The notes under the pieces: model-generated
The model's database searches: none
Told to the model about the DNA's origin: nothing
Seen by the model: the letters and a program-made list of their open reading frames with translations, nothing else
Program-made: the position numbers and the translations under genes
Assembly (NCBI GenBank): GCA_022495995.1
Contig: JAFEMH010001238.1
Coordinates: forward strand, 379,501 to 443,500
Direction: 5' to 3'
DNA: 64,000 nt
Source of the DNA: Adenophora triphylla var. japonica
Lineage: Eukaryota; Streptophyta; Magnoliopsida; Asterales; Campanulaceae
Part shown: piece after piece, positions 34,608-46,100 of the stretch
Layout: every line of letters begins with the position of its first letter
Position numbering within the stretch: position 1 is the stretch's first letter

Positions 34608-34992
34608 TATATGTTTAGTAATAGATAGCAAGATTAAATTACGATGATGTGTCTTTTGAATTTTCATATGCATGTTACTAATGAATATAATGTGAAACTA
34701 ATGCAATGATTCTTCATGTTCTTAACGGTTGAAGTATACTAAACGATGAAGGTATGAACAATCTTCCGTTCAAGTTTTCATGATATGTAGTTAATGTCGA
34801 ATTTAATTGTGAGACTTACCTAGTGTCAACCTCTAATTTATATATGATTTATATCTAGATTATATACTTCTTCTTTTCATATGTGATGATGATCAAATGA
34901 AAATCATCATATTTCTTCTTGGTAAATACTTAAAATTAATATATATTACTTTTAACTAATGACCTTTACATAGTATTAATATATTAGAACTA

Positions 34993-35425
34993 CACAAAAT
35001 TTGGGGAGAAACGCGTTTCTCCGTTGCTAATGAAGAAACGGGGCAACGTTTGTCGCGCGACATAATTAGCCACAACAACTGAATATCCTTTCCAAGGCTT
35101 CTGGATATCCAGAACATTGAATATGGATATCCAGAAGCTTTGGAAAGGATATCCAGAAATCAAATATTTTTTCTGGCTATCCTTTCCAAAGCTTCTGGAT
35201 ATCCATATTCAATGTTCTGGATATCCGTAGCTTTGGAAAGGATATCGAAAAATATTTGATTTACGGATATCCTTTCCAAAGCTTCTGGATATCCATATTC
35301 AATGTTCTGGATATCCAGAAGCTGATGAAAGTGATATCCAGAAACTGGCTAAGTATGTCGCGCGACAAACCTTGCCCCGTTTCTCCAGACGCGACGGAGA
35401 AACGCGTTTCTCCCCAGACCGACTC
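34993..35425. mobile_element. Foldback element, probably MULE-derived
   Basis: 433 bp, almost wholly inverted-repeat, flanked by the 9-bp duplication TTAGAACTA (34984-34992 and 35426-35434). Each arm has GGAGAAACGCGTTTCTCC (itself a palindrome), a GTCGCGCGAC palindrome and many GGATATCC units. Copy B of the surrounding DNA lacks it. No coding sequence. Confidence 0.85.
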
Positions 35426-35456
35426 TTAGAACTATTAGACTTTTTTAAATTAACTA

Positions 35457-35863
35457 CTCCCTCCGTCCCAGACCATGGGTATATGAGGTGAATTTCACGC
35501 TTCTTAAGAAATTTTTTAAAAAATGAATTAAAGTTAAATGTGGGATATGGAATAGTAGTTAAATGTGTGGTAGGGAATAGGAGAGAGAATGTAAAAGTTA
35601 AATATGTGGTAGGGAATAGGAGAGAGAATGTAAAAATTAAAAATATTTAATAGGAGAGAGAATGAGTGGGAGGAATAGTAGTTAAATGTGTGGTAGGGAA
35701 TATGAGAGAGAATGTATAAGGGTATAATGAATGGTTTTTTTGTAAATATATGGAGTTGATAAGGGTATAAATATATTCAAAAACTTGCCATTTATGAAAA
35801 TGAACTCTTGATCTGGGACAGACCAAAAGGAAAAGATGAACCCTTAATCTGAGACGGAGAGAG
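35457..35863. mobile_element. Stowaway MITE
   Basis: CTCCCTCCGTCCC at the left, diverged inverse at the right, flanked by TA. The homologous site near 39569 has a single TA and no insert. It contains internal tandem copies of a TTAAATGTGTGGTAGGGAAT unit. Confidence 0.9.
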
Positions 35864-36059
35864 TATTACTAATCATCTTAATATAATATTCATTCACATA
35901 TCTTTTAAGGACTATGAATATTATTAATATAGTATTCATTCACATACCTTTTAATAAGGACTATGAATATTATTAGCTATTATAGCAAATACTAATCATT
36001 ACATATAAAAATCAAATGGTGGATGACGCGAAAGTACGTTACCTTCTTTTTAAGAGTCA

Positions 36060-39000
36060 CTAGGGTGATGCCCGTGCTCCGCACGGGATCTGACATGAAT
36101 GTTTATTAATTAGCTAATTAAATAGACTAATGTATATAAAATATGATTGCAAGTGATTAGCACATTTATCATCTATAAATGAAATATGACTTAAACTCTT
36201 CATATTTTCAAAACAACTTATAATGATATTAGATATTAGTTACGTAAGACAGTGCAATTCGATAAAAAATACGCAAAATATCAAATCATAAATATTAATT
36301 TTTATGAAATGTTATTGTTAAATAATGAAGCTAATTATTTCAACAAAAGAAATAAACATCACTTTTTTTTAATATTATTATGAAACTAAAATCTATGAAA
36401 ATGTATTTCATTATTAAATATTGGTATTGAAATTTTATTTTTAATATTTTTGAAAATTAAACTATTTTGAATCTAGTCATCATTAGTGAGGTTAAACAAT
36501 AATGAATGTGATTCAATGAACATTACATTCTTTAAATCAAACACAAACATTCAAATTCTGTAACTCCATCTAAATTATAAGTTTTATGTTACGTAAATTT
36601 ATTCTCATTAATTAGATGTATGCATGCATCAAATTAATGGCTATGAACTTGTCCAATCTTTCATATTCTACCATCTATTATTGTAAATTGATTAGTACTT
36701 CTTTATTTCAAAATAAATGATGATTTTAGTGAAATTGTGTTTCAAAGTGAATTAATAAAAAAACACTATACCAATATTTTCTTTTTCATTTTTTCATATT
36801 TTATTATATAATTGCAAAGCTAAAAGTTTGAAAATGGATAGCAATATATTTATGCATTTTCTAACAGTCAACCTTTTTAAAACATTTCTCAAATGAAAAA
36901 CGACTCAAAGTTTGAATATATAGATATTATCTATTACTATGTCTCTTAATGATTGTTATTGTAGAAGATTAATTTTATCCCAAAATATATTTAGTGTCCC
37001 TATTACTAAGAAATCATTATCTTTTAATACCAATTATACTTTTAGAATTGTGATCGAATATCAATTGTATAAATCACGCAAGTATTTAATATGAAGATGC
37101 TGCTACACACTTGAGTTTCAATATATGTCAATTATATTTAACTTTTATTATTTCACTAAGTATTGTAAATTGTCTATACAATTGTAAAAGTAGTTAATGA
37201 AAGTCATTAATTTAAAAATTTAAGAAATAAAATTACAATGCAATAACAAATACTCCATTAAGGGGACAATCATATACGTTCCATCTAAACGTTTTTCCCT
37301 TATCTACTTTTTTTTTCCACCTTTCTCTTCTTCATTTTTGCTAGGTCAATGTCGTTGTGGATAATTTTGAGATTGCTAAAGTTTGATGATGAAATATCGT
37401 GACATTCTTGATGCAAAATTTGCAACACTGAATACATAGAAGATATTAAAGTGTACGTAATATAATCATTACAATAAATAAATAAAAATAAAATCAAAGA
37501 AATACAAAAAATTTAATAAAAAAAATCGATTCAATTAAATAGAAAAAAATATTATATTTGCAATGGTAGAAATATTTATATACACATATACACTTTATTA
37601 TGTCTCATACTGAGTCTTTATTATTATTCTTCCTCTACTGCCTTCTAGCTTTCGCTGCAACGGACGATTATTTTTTACATTGAAGTTGCTTTGACAATGA
37701 AGGATTACAAAGCTCAAAATCTATACCTGCATTGAGAGTAAAGAAAACAATAACATTAATGAAACAAAAGTGCACAAATTAATCATGAGCAAAGAATAAC
37801 ATAATTTCTACACACATCCAAAAAAAAAATGAAAACATCATTCAAGATTAAAGAATTTATACAATAATTAATATTAATAGCCAATCCAAAATTAACAGCA
37901 TACATCCTCTGCCTACGTAAAATAAACACCCTTCTTATGTGTTCGATTTGATTAAACTTTAATTAAAGAAAAAACTAATGACTGAAATAAAATTTTAAAA
38001 CTTATTATTGATACACCCATTGAAAGTATTATTTTCTTTGTCCCAATATAAATGTCTAAACAACTTTCAATTTTACTTATAATTGATCAAGAGTAAATTT
38101 GAAAAAAAAATGTACTTTTTTTTAGGACAAAGTCACAAAGGGAGTACCATAAAATAAATTAACTTAAAATATTGCTCAAAGTTTAATCAAATTTATTTCT
38201 AAATAAATGTGAATATTGTTTTATGGGTTGGAATGAGTAAAAAAACAAAAAAAATGACAATATGAAAAATACAATAATAAGAAATGAATACTTACCTAAT
38301 GTTCCATGGTATAAATCTCAAAATTCCAGTAGCGTGACCAACTATTGATCCGCTAAGATGCTCAATTGTATGCTTTCTTTTTCCATCTTTCATATCACCT
38401 CCAATTACCAAATTAACAACGTTTTTAATATTCTCTAAGAGTATGCGTATAAAAAAATCATAAACATGGAGAGAGGAATTAGGATAAGAGGGGGAACCTA
38501 AACAAATAATTAATGAATGAAGAAGATAAATAAATAAATTAAAAATTTGCAGCTTGATTCTTGATCCAAGAAGATTCATCAAAACAAATGTACTTTCCCC
38601 TTTCAGTTTTGTTTGTTGTCTCCATGGTTGACTGTCAATAATATAAGTATGCTATATGAAAAATCATTACCATCACAATAGCCAACATTAATTATCCAGT
38701 TTATTTTAATATCATAATAATTCACTTGATTTTTGCAATCACACCTTCAAACACCATCCTCACAACATGTATAAAAACATAAACATTTCATGATATATAA
38801 AAAAGTAGAAAAATGAAAGCATAAACATGTAATGTTATATATATATATATAAAAAGTAGAAAATGAGAAGAACTTACCTTGAAAACACGTACGAAATGCT
38901 AGATTATGTAGTAACTTGCCTCAAGTTCAATTCCATGAAACTGTTATATGCATACAAAATACAAACTAAACTCATTTGATAAAGATTATCAAAAATTCTA

Positions 39001-39769
39001 ATCAACAAACAGATCGACTACTACAAATAAAGTTGAAAATTCTTATAATTTGGAAAATCTTACCTTGATCAAGTTTGAGGGGATCAAGTTTGAGGGGGAG
39101 GGGGTTTCTTGAAGGTTTTTAATATTTTAACTTAAATTAGTAATTGCTAGCAAGAGTGAATTTACTTTGGTGTGTCTTTTGAATTTTCATATGCATGTTA
39201 CTAATGAACATAATGATGAACTAATGTAATGATTCTACATATTCTTAACGTTTGTAGTATACCAAATATTGAATATATCAACAATCTTCCGTTCAAGAAT
39301 CCCTAAAGACTATCTTGATGACTTGTAGTAAATGTTGAATTTAATTGTGAGCCTTATCTAGTGTCAACCTCTAGTATATATATTATCTCTATCTATGTTA
39401 TATACTTCTTCTTTTCATATGTAGTGATCATCAAATGAAAATCATCATACTTCTTCCTAGTAATATGTAAACATTCAAATATTTAAAGTTAATATCTATT
39501 ACTTTTAACTAATCACTTTTACTTAGTATTAACACATTAGAAATATTAGACTTCTTTAAATTAACTATTACTAATCACCTTAGTATAGTACCCATTCACA
39601 TACCTTTTAAGGACTATGAATATTATTAGCTATTAGGGCGGATACGAATCATCACATAGAAATCAAAGGTTGGATGAGTTGGAAGCATGAGAATGCAAGA
39701 ATCACATTTTGAGTCTTATGTGGCAACACCTAATGGAGTTTGGCCTACTTTAATATACTATAGTATAGA
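36060..39769 (-). mobile_element. Helitron, non-autonomous
   Basis: On the - strand it begins TCTATACTATAG (complement of 39758-39769) and ends with the hairpin CCCGTGCGGAGCACGGG, seven bases, then CTAG (complement of 36060-36063). It is flanked by host A and T with no target duplication, as rolling-circle insertion leaves. 3.7 kb, AT-rich. No Rep/helicase frame is recognisable, so it depends on an autonomous relative. The frames inside (for example 38292-38582 on the - strand, 96 codons, one hydrophobic segment) have no recognised domain. A decayed MITE lies at about 38030-38145. Confidence 0.8.
39160..39690. repeat. Copy B of the segment at 34610-36058
   Basis: It is within the Helitron, about 80-600 bp from its 5' end. 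It preserves the uninserted form of the foldback and MITE sites. Confidence 0.85.
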
Positions 39770-39869
39770 TTTTCTCGGGAAAAAAGTGTGAGCCAAAATT
39801 ATTGAAAATTCAATAGATCAATTTGTATCCAACCATGCATGTGGTGACAATGGCGCGAGATTACTTTCT

Positions 39870-40011
39870 TGTTAACAGAATTCCCAAATTCATAGCCCCC
39901 ATTTCCTCAACCGTCCCTTTCTTCGCACCCTCTTTCATGTTGCAGTCGAAAAAATCCCCCAAATTAATGTTTGAAATCTTCATTTATCCACAAAATTATG
40001 TACAGCAACAG
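39870..40011 (+). other. Probable 5' UTR exon of the DUF707 gene
   Basis: A CT-rich, stop-containing stretch ends in CAACAG|GTTGGT, a good donor. A 101-bp intron with acceptor TTTCCTTAG|T (40112/40113) follows. Start of transcription not determined. Inferred from splice signals only. Confidence 0.4.
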
Positions 40012-40146
40012 GTTGGTCGAATTTTGATTGATTGTGATTTAACCCTTATTCTCTCATCAATTTTTTATAATCATTGATTACTTAATTTTATTTTCCATTA
40101 ATATTTCCTTAGTCCGGTCATTGATGATTCTCGAATTCTATTGAAG

Positions 40147-43100
40147 ATGAATTCCCATAACTATGTAAGCTTCTCATCTCTCCTCTCTCTCTCTCTCACA
40201 CACACACACACGCACTGATATATGCTGCAATTGGTGGAACTCCCAGGGATTTTGTTCTGTGGATGATAAATTTTACCGGGTGTAATGGTGATATTATTGA
40301 CTTGGTTTCAACGTTCTGGAGTATTTCTTGCGATAACCCCCATCCTATATCGGAAAGATTTGGACTTTGATTGTGATCGATAACTTCCACCACATTACCT
40401 CTTTGCACCACTTTTGGATGGGTCTGTGTTAAGCCCAGTGGACCTTTATTGTTTGTACGAAAATATCACCTGCAAGGAAAGCATAAACAAGAACAAGAAG
40501 AGAGAGAAAATGGAGGACACGGATTGACAGAAAAGAGAGAGAGACTCACGGAGAGAATACTGGGAAAACCAACCTATCTTTGGTTGTGTTTGACTCTTTG
40601 TTTAAATAGAGTATTCTGTACACTTTACATGGAAAGAGATAAAAGTAAATAATTCTAATATTCTCTCTTAAAGTGCCTATCTTAGCTAGGGATAATAACA
40701 AAAGAAAAAGATACATGCTGATACATATTCTATTTACAAGATATAGTGATATCCCCATATTTACGTGACTATTCCCATGATTTATTCTATTCCCATGATT
40801 TATTCCCACCTTACGTAATTGGTCCTTGCCAATTACAATTATTGCTTTCACCCTCCCTCAAGCTAATCGGAGTAGAATGAAGATGAAGCTTGCTGGATAA
40901 AAGCTGGAATCTTGGAGAGGCGAGACTTTTGGTAAAGATGTCGGCGATTTGGTCGGAAGAAGCAACATGAAGTAGCTGTAAGAAACCTCGGTGATGTAGT
41001 TCTCGTACAAAATGGAGATCAATCTCAATGTGACGAGTACGAGCATGAAAAACGAGGTTCTTAGACATGTGTAGTGCCGAAATGTTGTCACAAAGAAGAC
41101 GGGGCGGTGCTAGAGGAATACCGAGTTCCCTGAATAGATAAGAAAACCAACGGATCTCGGCGGCCGTGGAAGCTAAAGCTCGGTACTCTGCCTCACTACT
41201 AGAGCGGGACACTGTGTGTTGTTTCTTTGCTGTCCATGCGACCAGGTTGGGACCAATAAAAATACATGCTCCGGTAGTGGAGCGGCGATTATCAGGTGAC
41301 CCGGCCCAATCAGCGTCACTAAATGCTACAAGAGATGTATCCGCGGAAGCCTGAAAGGAGAGGCCAAGAGAGACTGTGCCTTTAAGAAAACGGAATATAC
41401 GTTTCACTGCCAATAGGTGTGTGGTGCGAGGTGCATGCATAAATTGGCACACTTGATTGTGTTGGGATTGGATCCTAAACTACAAGGAAGAGGAGGAGCC
41501 TAAGTCGGAGGAGTCGGTGAATCAAGAAGGAAAAATCTCGGAGGTGCTTCTGTCGAGGAGAGCGGCCGCGCTCAGGTGGAGAGCGACCGCGCTGGAGTTC
41601 TTTCGTGGGTGCCAAAATCTTCTCGCCGTTGAGGCGGCCGCGCAGCCTCGAGGGCGGCCGCGCTCGGTCCGAATCTGCAGCAGATTTTTATTTTGTTTCC
41701 TATTTTGATTAGATCTCTTCTTAAACTGAGTTAGGGCTTCCTTGTATAACTATATAAGCATAATTTCGGCCTAGAACACATTGTAGCAACATATTAGAAT
41801 ACATATTGGCTTGGCAATTGCCCCCGGACGTAGTTCACGAGTTGGTGAATGAACCGGGTAAACAACTCTTGTGTTCTTGTGTGTGATTGTTTCTTTCTTG
41901 TACGTGTGGGTGTGTTGATTTCTTTGTTTTGATTGCAACGGGGGAGCACCAATTCCACAACAACTGGTATCAGAGCTTTGGTTCGGAGGATTCAAAATCT
42001 TTTCATTAGTTGATTAATTTTGAATCGCGTTCTTAGGGATTTTGGTGAAGGAGTCAAGATGAAGAACTCAATCGAGAAATTCAACGGTGTGAATTTCACG
42101 TTTTGGAAGACAAGGATTGAAGACTACCTTTATTGTAAGGATCTTCATGGACCCTTGAAGGCGAAGCCCGAAGACATGTCACAAGGGGATTGGGAGACGT
42201 TGGATCGGAAGGCGTTAGGAGCGGTAAGGAGTGCCCTAATCGACGACGTTGCACGGAACGCTATGGAAGCCAAGACAACGGTGGAGTTGCTACAAACGCT
42301 GTCGGACATGTATGAGAAGCCGTCGAATATCAATAAGGTGCATTTGATAAAGAGGTTTGCGAATGTGAAGATGTCAGAGGGGCAGACAGCGGCAAGTTAT
42401 ATCGGCAATTTCAAAGGTATGGTGGACCAATTGAAAAGTGTTGATATTACTTTCTCCGATGAAGTGCTAGCTTGTTTTCTACTAAAGTCATTGCACGATA
42501 GTTGGGAGGTTACCGTCACAACGATTAGTACGTCAACAAAGCATTGGTGTATACGGAGGTTAGAGATCTCATCCTTCAAGAGGAGTTGCGAAGGAAAGAT
42601 AAAAGGGGAGAATCTTCCGTAGATGGGGCTGCACTTAGGGTGGAGAGAAATAGGGAAGACCGAAAAAGGGGAAAAAGGTCAAGTGCTACAATTGTGGTGA
42701 ATTGGGGCATATCGGGCTTATATTGTCCGGGAAAAGATGGCGGTGCTAACGTGGTGGATGATGGTGGAGATGTATTAATCCTAGGAGAGGAGCAGTCGGG
42801 TGAAGATTGGGTGTTGGATTCTGGAGCTTCTTGTCATGCTAGTGGGGATGCAGAATCAATGAAGCGATACAAAATCGGAGATTTTGGGGTTCTCTATCTT
42901 GGTGATGGTCAACCATTCAAGATCAAAGGTAAGGGGATGTGATGATGAAGACACCTAATAGGGCTGTTTTACAACTACACGACGTGATGCATGTTCCGGA
43001 TTTGAGGAGAAGAGTGATTTCTGTGGGACAACTTGACAGTGAAGGGTATGGTGTTTCTTTCATTGGTGGGTCTTGGGAAGTCACAAAAGGGGCTAAGGTG

Positions 43101-46100
43101 TTGGCTCGTGGGGTTAAGGGGAAGATGTTGTACTCTACCTACAATATCGATGTTCGTTCCGGTGGGAGCAAAGAGGCTTAAGAACCGGCCTGTTGGTGTG
43201 AAAAGGGAGACATCAAGAAACGGTATGTTGGGGGACACAAAGTTGATCAACGCGGTGTGGATGTCCAAGGGCCCTAACGAGAGCGGTTTCGCATCAAGAA
43301 CAACGATGCAAGAAACAAGGTGTGTCCAAGTTTCAAGGGGAGGCATTGCGAGGAAGGTGGGTCTGGAGGGAGAAGGCGAAGTTAGACTTGCGGGGAGAAA
43401 TCAAGGTAGAAGCTGATTTGGGGAGGCAAGAATCATCTAACACGGAGAGGTTGAAACGTCGCTTGGTTTCAACTCGCCTTATTACTCGAGGAGAGGAGAG
43501 GTAGTGTCGAAGCCCAAATATGGAGGGGGGGAAATGTGTTCGAAGGTCTTTACTCCGTGGTGGGAGTTGATGGGTGATTTTATGTTTGTTGGTTTAGTCT
43601 CCAGTGGGAGATTGTTGGGATTGGATCCTAAACTACAAGGAAGAGGAGGAGCCTAAGTCGGAGGAGTCGGTGAATCAAGAAGGAAAAATCTCGGAGGTGC
43701 TTACGCCGAGGAGAGCGGCCGCGCTCGTGGAGAGCGACCGCGCCGGAGTTCTTTCGTGGGTGCCAAAATCTTCTCGCCGTTGAGGCGGCCGCGCCGCCTC
43801 GGTGGCGGCCGCGCTCGGTCCGGATCTGCAGCAGATTTTTATTTTGTTTCCTATTTTGATTAGATCTCTTCTTAAACTGAGTTAGGGCTTCCTTGTATAA
43901 CTATATAAGCATAATTTCGGCCTAGAACACATTGTAGCAACATATTAGAATACATATTGGCTTGGCAATTGCCCCCGGACGTAGTTCACGAGTTGGTGAA
44001 TGAACCGGGTAAACAACTCTTGTGTTCTTGTGTGTGATTGTTTCTTTCTTGTACGTGTGGGTGTGTTGATTTCTTTGTTTTGATTGCAACGGGGGAGCAC
44101 CAATTTCACAACAGATTGACAGCAAAAGATAGATCCGGTCGTGTGAGGGTGATATATTGAAGACCACCAACCATACTACGATAAGATGTAGCGTCTGGGA
44201 GAGGATCCCCATCATTGGCTGAGAGATGAAGGCCAGGTGCAAGTGGGGTAGGTGCTGGTTTACACAGCTGCATATTGAACTTGTGAAGGAGGTCAGAGGC
44301 GTACCTAGACTGGTTCAAGTGCAAGTGAGTCTTGGATCTAGTAGCCTCAATTCCTAAGAAGAAGCTTAAGGGACCCAGGCGCCGACTATCAAACTTGCCA
44401 CATATGGCATCAATGACATGGTTAACGGCTATAGAGGAGGAGCCGGTAACGATAATATCATCGACGTATACAAGGATGGCCACTGTGGATCCATGAAGAT
44501 GGCGGATGAAGAGAGAAGAGTCCGCATGACTGTTAAAGAATCCCAGAGTGAGCAAAAAATCATGTAATCTGTGAAACCATGCACGTGGTGACTGCTTGAG
44601 ACCGTAAAGGGCTCGGTGGAGACGACACACATAATCAGGATGCTCTGGATCAATGAACCCAGGTGGCTGCGACATATAGACTTCTTCGGACAGAATACCA
44701 TTTAGGAATGCATTTCGAACATCCAGTTGTTCAATAGGCCAATTCCGAGATTGAGCAATAGAAAGAATAACTCGAATGGTGGCCGGTTTTATGACCGGAC
44801 TAAATGTCTCGTCATAGTCAATACCCTCCTGTTGTGTATACCCTTGAGCTACGAGCCTAGCCTTGTATCTTTCCAAAGAACCATTTGCTTGACGTTTAAC
44901 CTTGTAAATCCATTTACTCCCAACAATATTATGGTGAGGCGGAAGCGGGACGAGGGACCAAGTGCCATTTTTCTTGAGTGCCAAAATTTCTTCATTCATT
45001 GCATGTTGCCATTGGGGTAAGGGAGCAGCTTGCTTGAATGTCCTTGGCTCAAAATAAGGAGAGTCTGAAGTAGTAGCACTGAAGGCGAATAAATGTTTAG
45101 AGTTACCAGGAGACTTTAAAGCAACATCAGCAATAATCTTAGGCTTGAAAATTCCGGACTTAGCTCGTGTAACCATATGATGTTTCCTAATAGGAGGTGG
45201 GCTGGACACCAAGGAGGAGTCTGGAGTAGATTCTGTATGGGCTGGAACAATGCTGGAAGCCGAAGTGGGTTGTGCAGGAGAAGCAGGCTCCTCTTGCTCG
45301 GACAAGGAAGGCAGCAAGGTGCGCTGAATGGGGCTTCCTGAACTGGTGGGCCTAAAAGAGGCGCTCAAGGAAGGAGACGACCCATTTACTGGGCTAGAGG
45401 GAGCCGTTGGGCTGAGCTCGTCTAAGGGATTGCCAGGCTGGCCAGGAAGCAGGCCAAGAATAGAGCCAGATGGAGCAGCAAAAGTCGGGCCATGTGAGGT
45501 AGATGGAGGCAGGGGCCCAGATGGAATTGCAGTATTGGATCCATTTGTGGCACAGCTGTGAGCATGTAACGGCTGGCTTGGACCTGATGAAGCTGTAACA
45601 AAACTCTTGGCAGTATAGAAAAAATGATTTTCGTTAAATAATACATGCCGAGAAATGTACACCCTACTAGTGAATGGATCAAAACATCGGTAACCTTTTC
45701 GCATTGAGTCATAACCGAGAAAAACACAAGGTGTGGATTTCAACATTAATTTATGACGATTATAAGGAACAAGGTTAGGGAAACAAGTGCATCCAAAAGT
45801 TTTGAGAAATCGATAATCTGGAGGACGACGCCACAATTTTTCATAGGGGGAGACATATTTATGTTGTCTCATGGGCAACCTATTTATAAGAAAAACTGCC
45901 GTTGTGAAAGCCTCAAGCCAAAACTTTTGAGCAACAGAAGACTGGGCAAGGAGGCAAAGACCCATTTCGAATATATGCCTATGTTTTCGCTCAACAACCC
46001 CATTTTGTTGTGGTGTATATGGACAAGAGGAACGATGTCCAATACCATGCTTAATCAAAAAAGATGCAAATTGGCGGTTTATAAATTCACCCCCCCCCCA

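Larger units (their letters stand above)
34610..36058. repeat. Copy A of a segment repeated at 39160-39690
   Basis: About 500 bp of shared sequence, from GTGTCTTTTGAATTTTCATA to the GGACTATGAATATTATTAGC region, is common to both copies. Copy A is expanded by a foldback element and a Stowaway MITE that copy B lacks. Copy A lies against the 3' end of the Helitron; copy B lies inside it near the 5' end. Confidence 0.85.
41461..44113 (+). mobile_element. Nested Ty1-copia-derived element, gag/protease only
   Basis: 5' LTR 41461-41962, primer site TGGTATCAGAGCTTTGG from 41965, interior, GTGGGAGATTG tract, 3' LTR 43613-44113. Target duplication GATTG (41456-41460, 44114-44118). The interior of 1650 bp encodes gag and protease remnants but no integrase or reverse transcriptase. 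It is inserted in the opposite orientation in the reverse transcriptase/RNase H frame of the outer element, and is therefore younger than that insertion. The gag fragment at 24360-24640 belongs to a relative. Confidence 0.92.

Noticed and set aside
34993..35425. Foldback palindrome as an assembly artefact
   Set aside because: The arms are not identical, the 9-bp duplication is exact, and a paralogous empty site exists.
38292..38582. 96-codon frame on the - strand of the Helitron as a captured gene
   Set aside because: One hydrophobic stretch but no recognisable domain and no splice context; left unannotated as a gene.
41561..41666. NotI-like sites as cloning vector contamination
   Set aside because: They are embedded in both LTRs of a complete element with a target duplication, and no vector sequence adjoins them.
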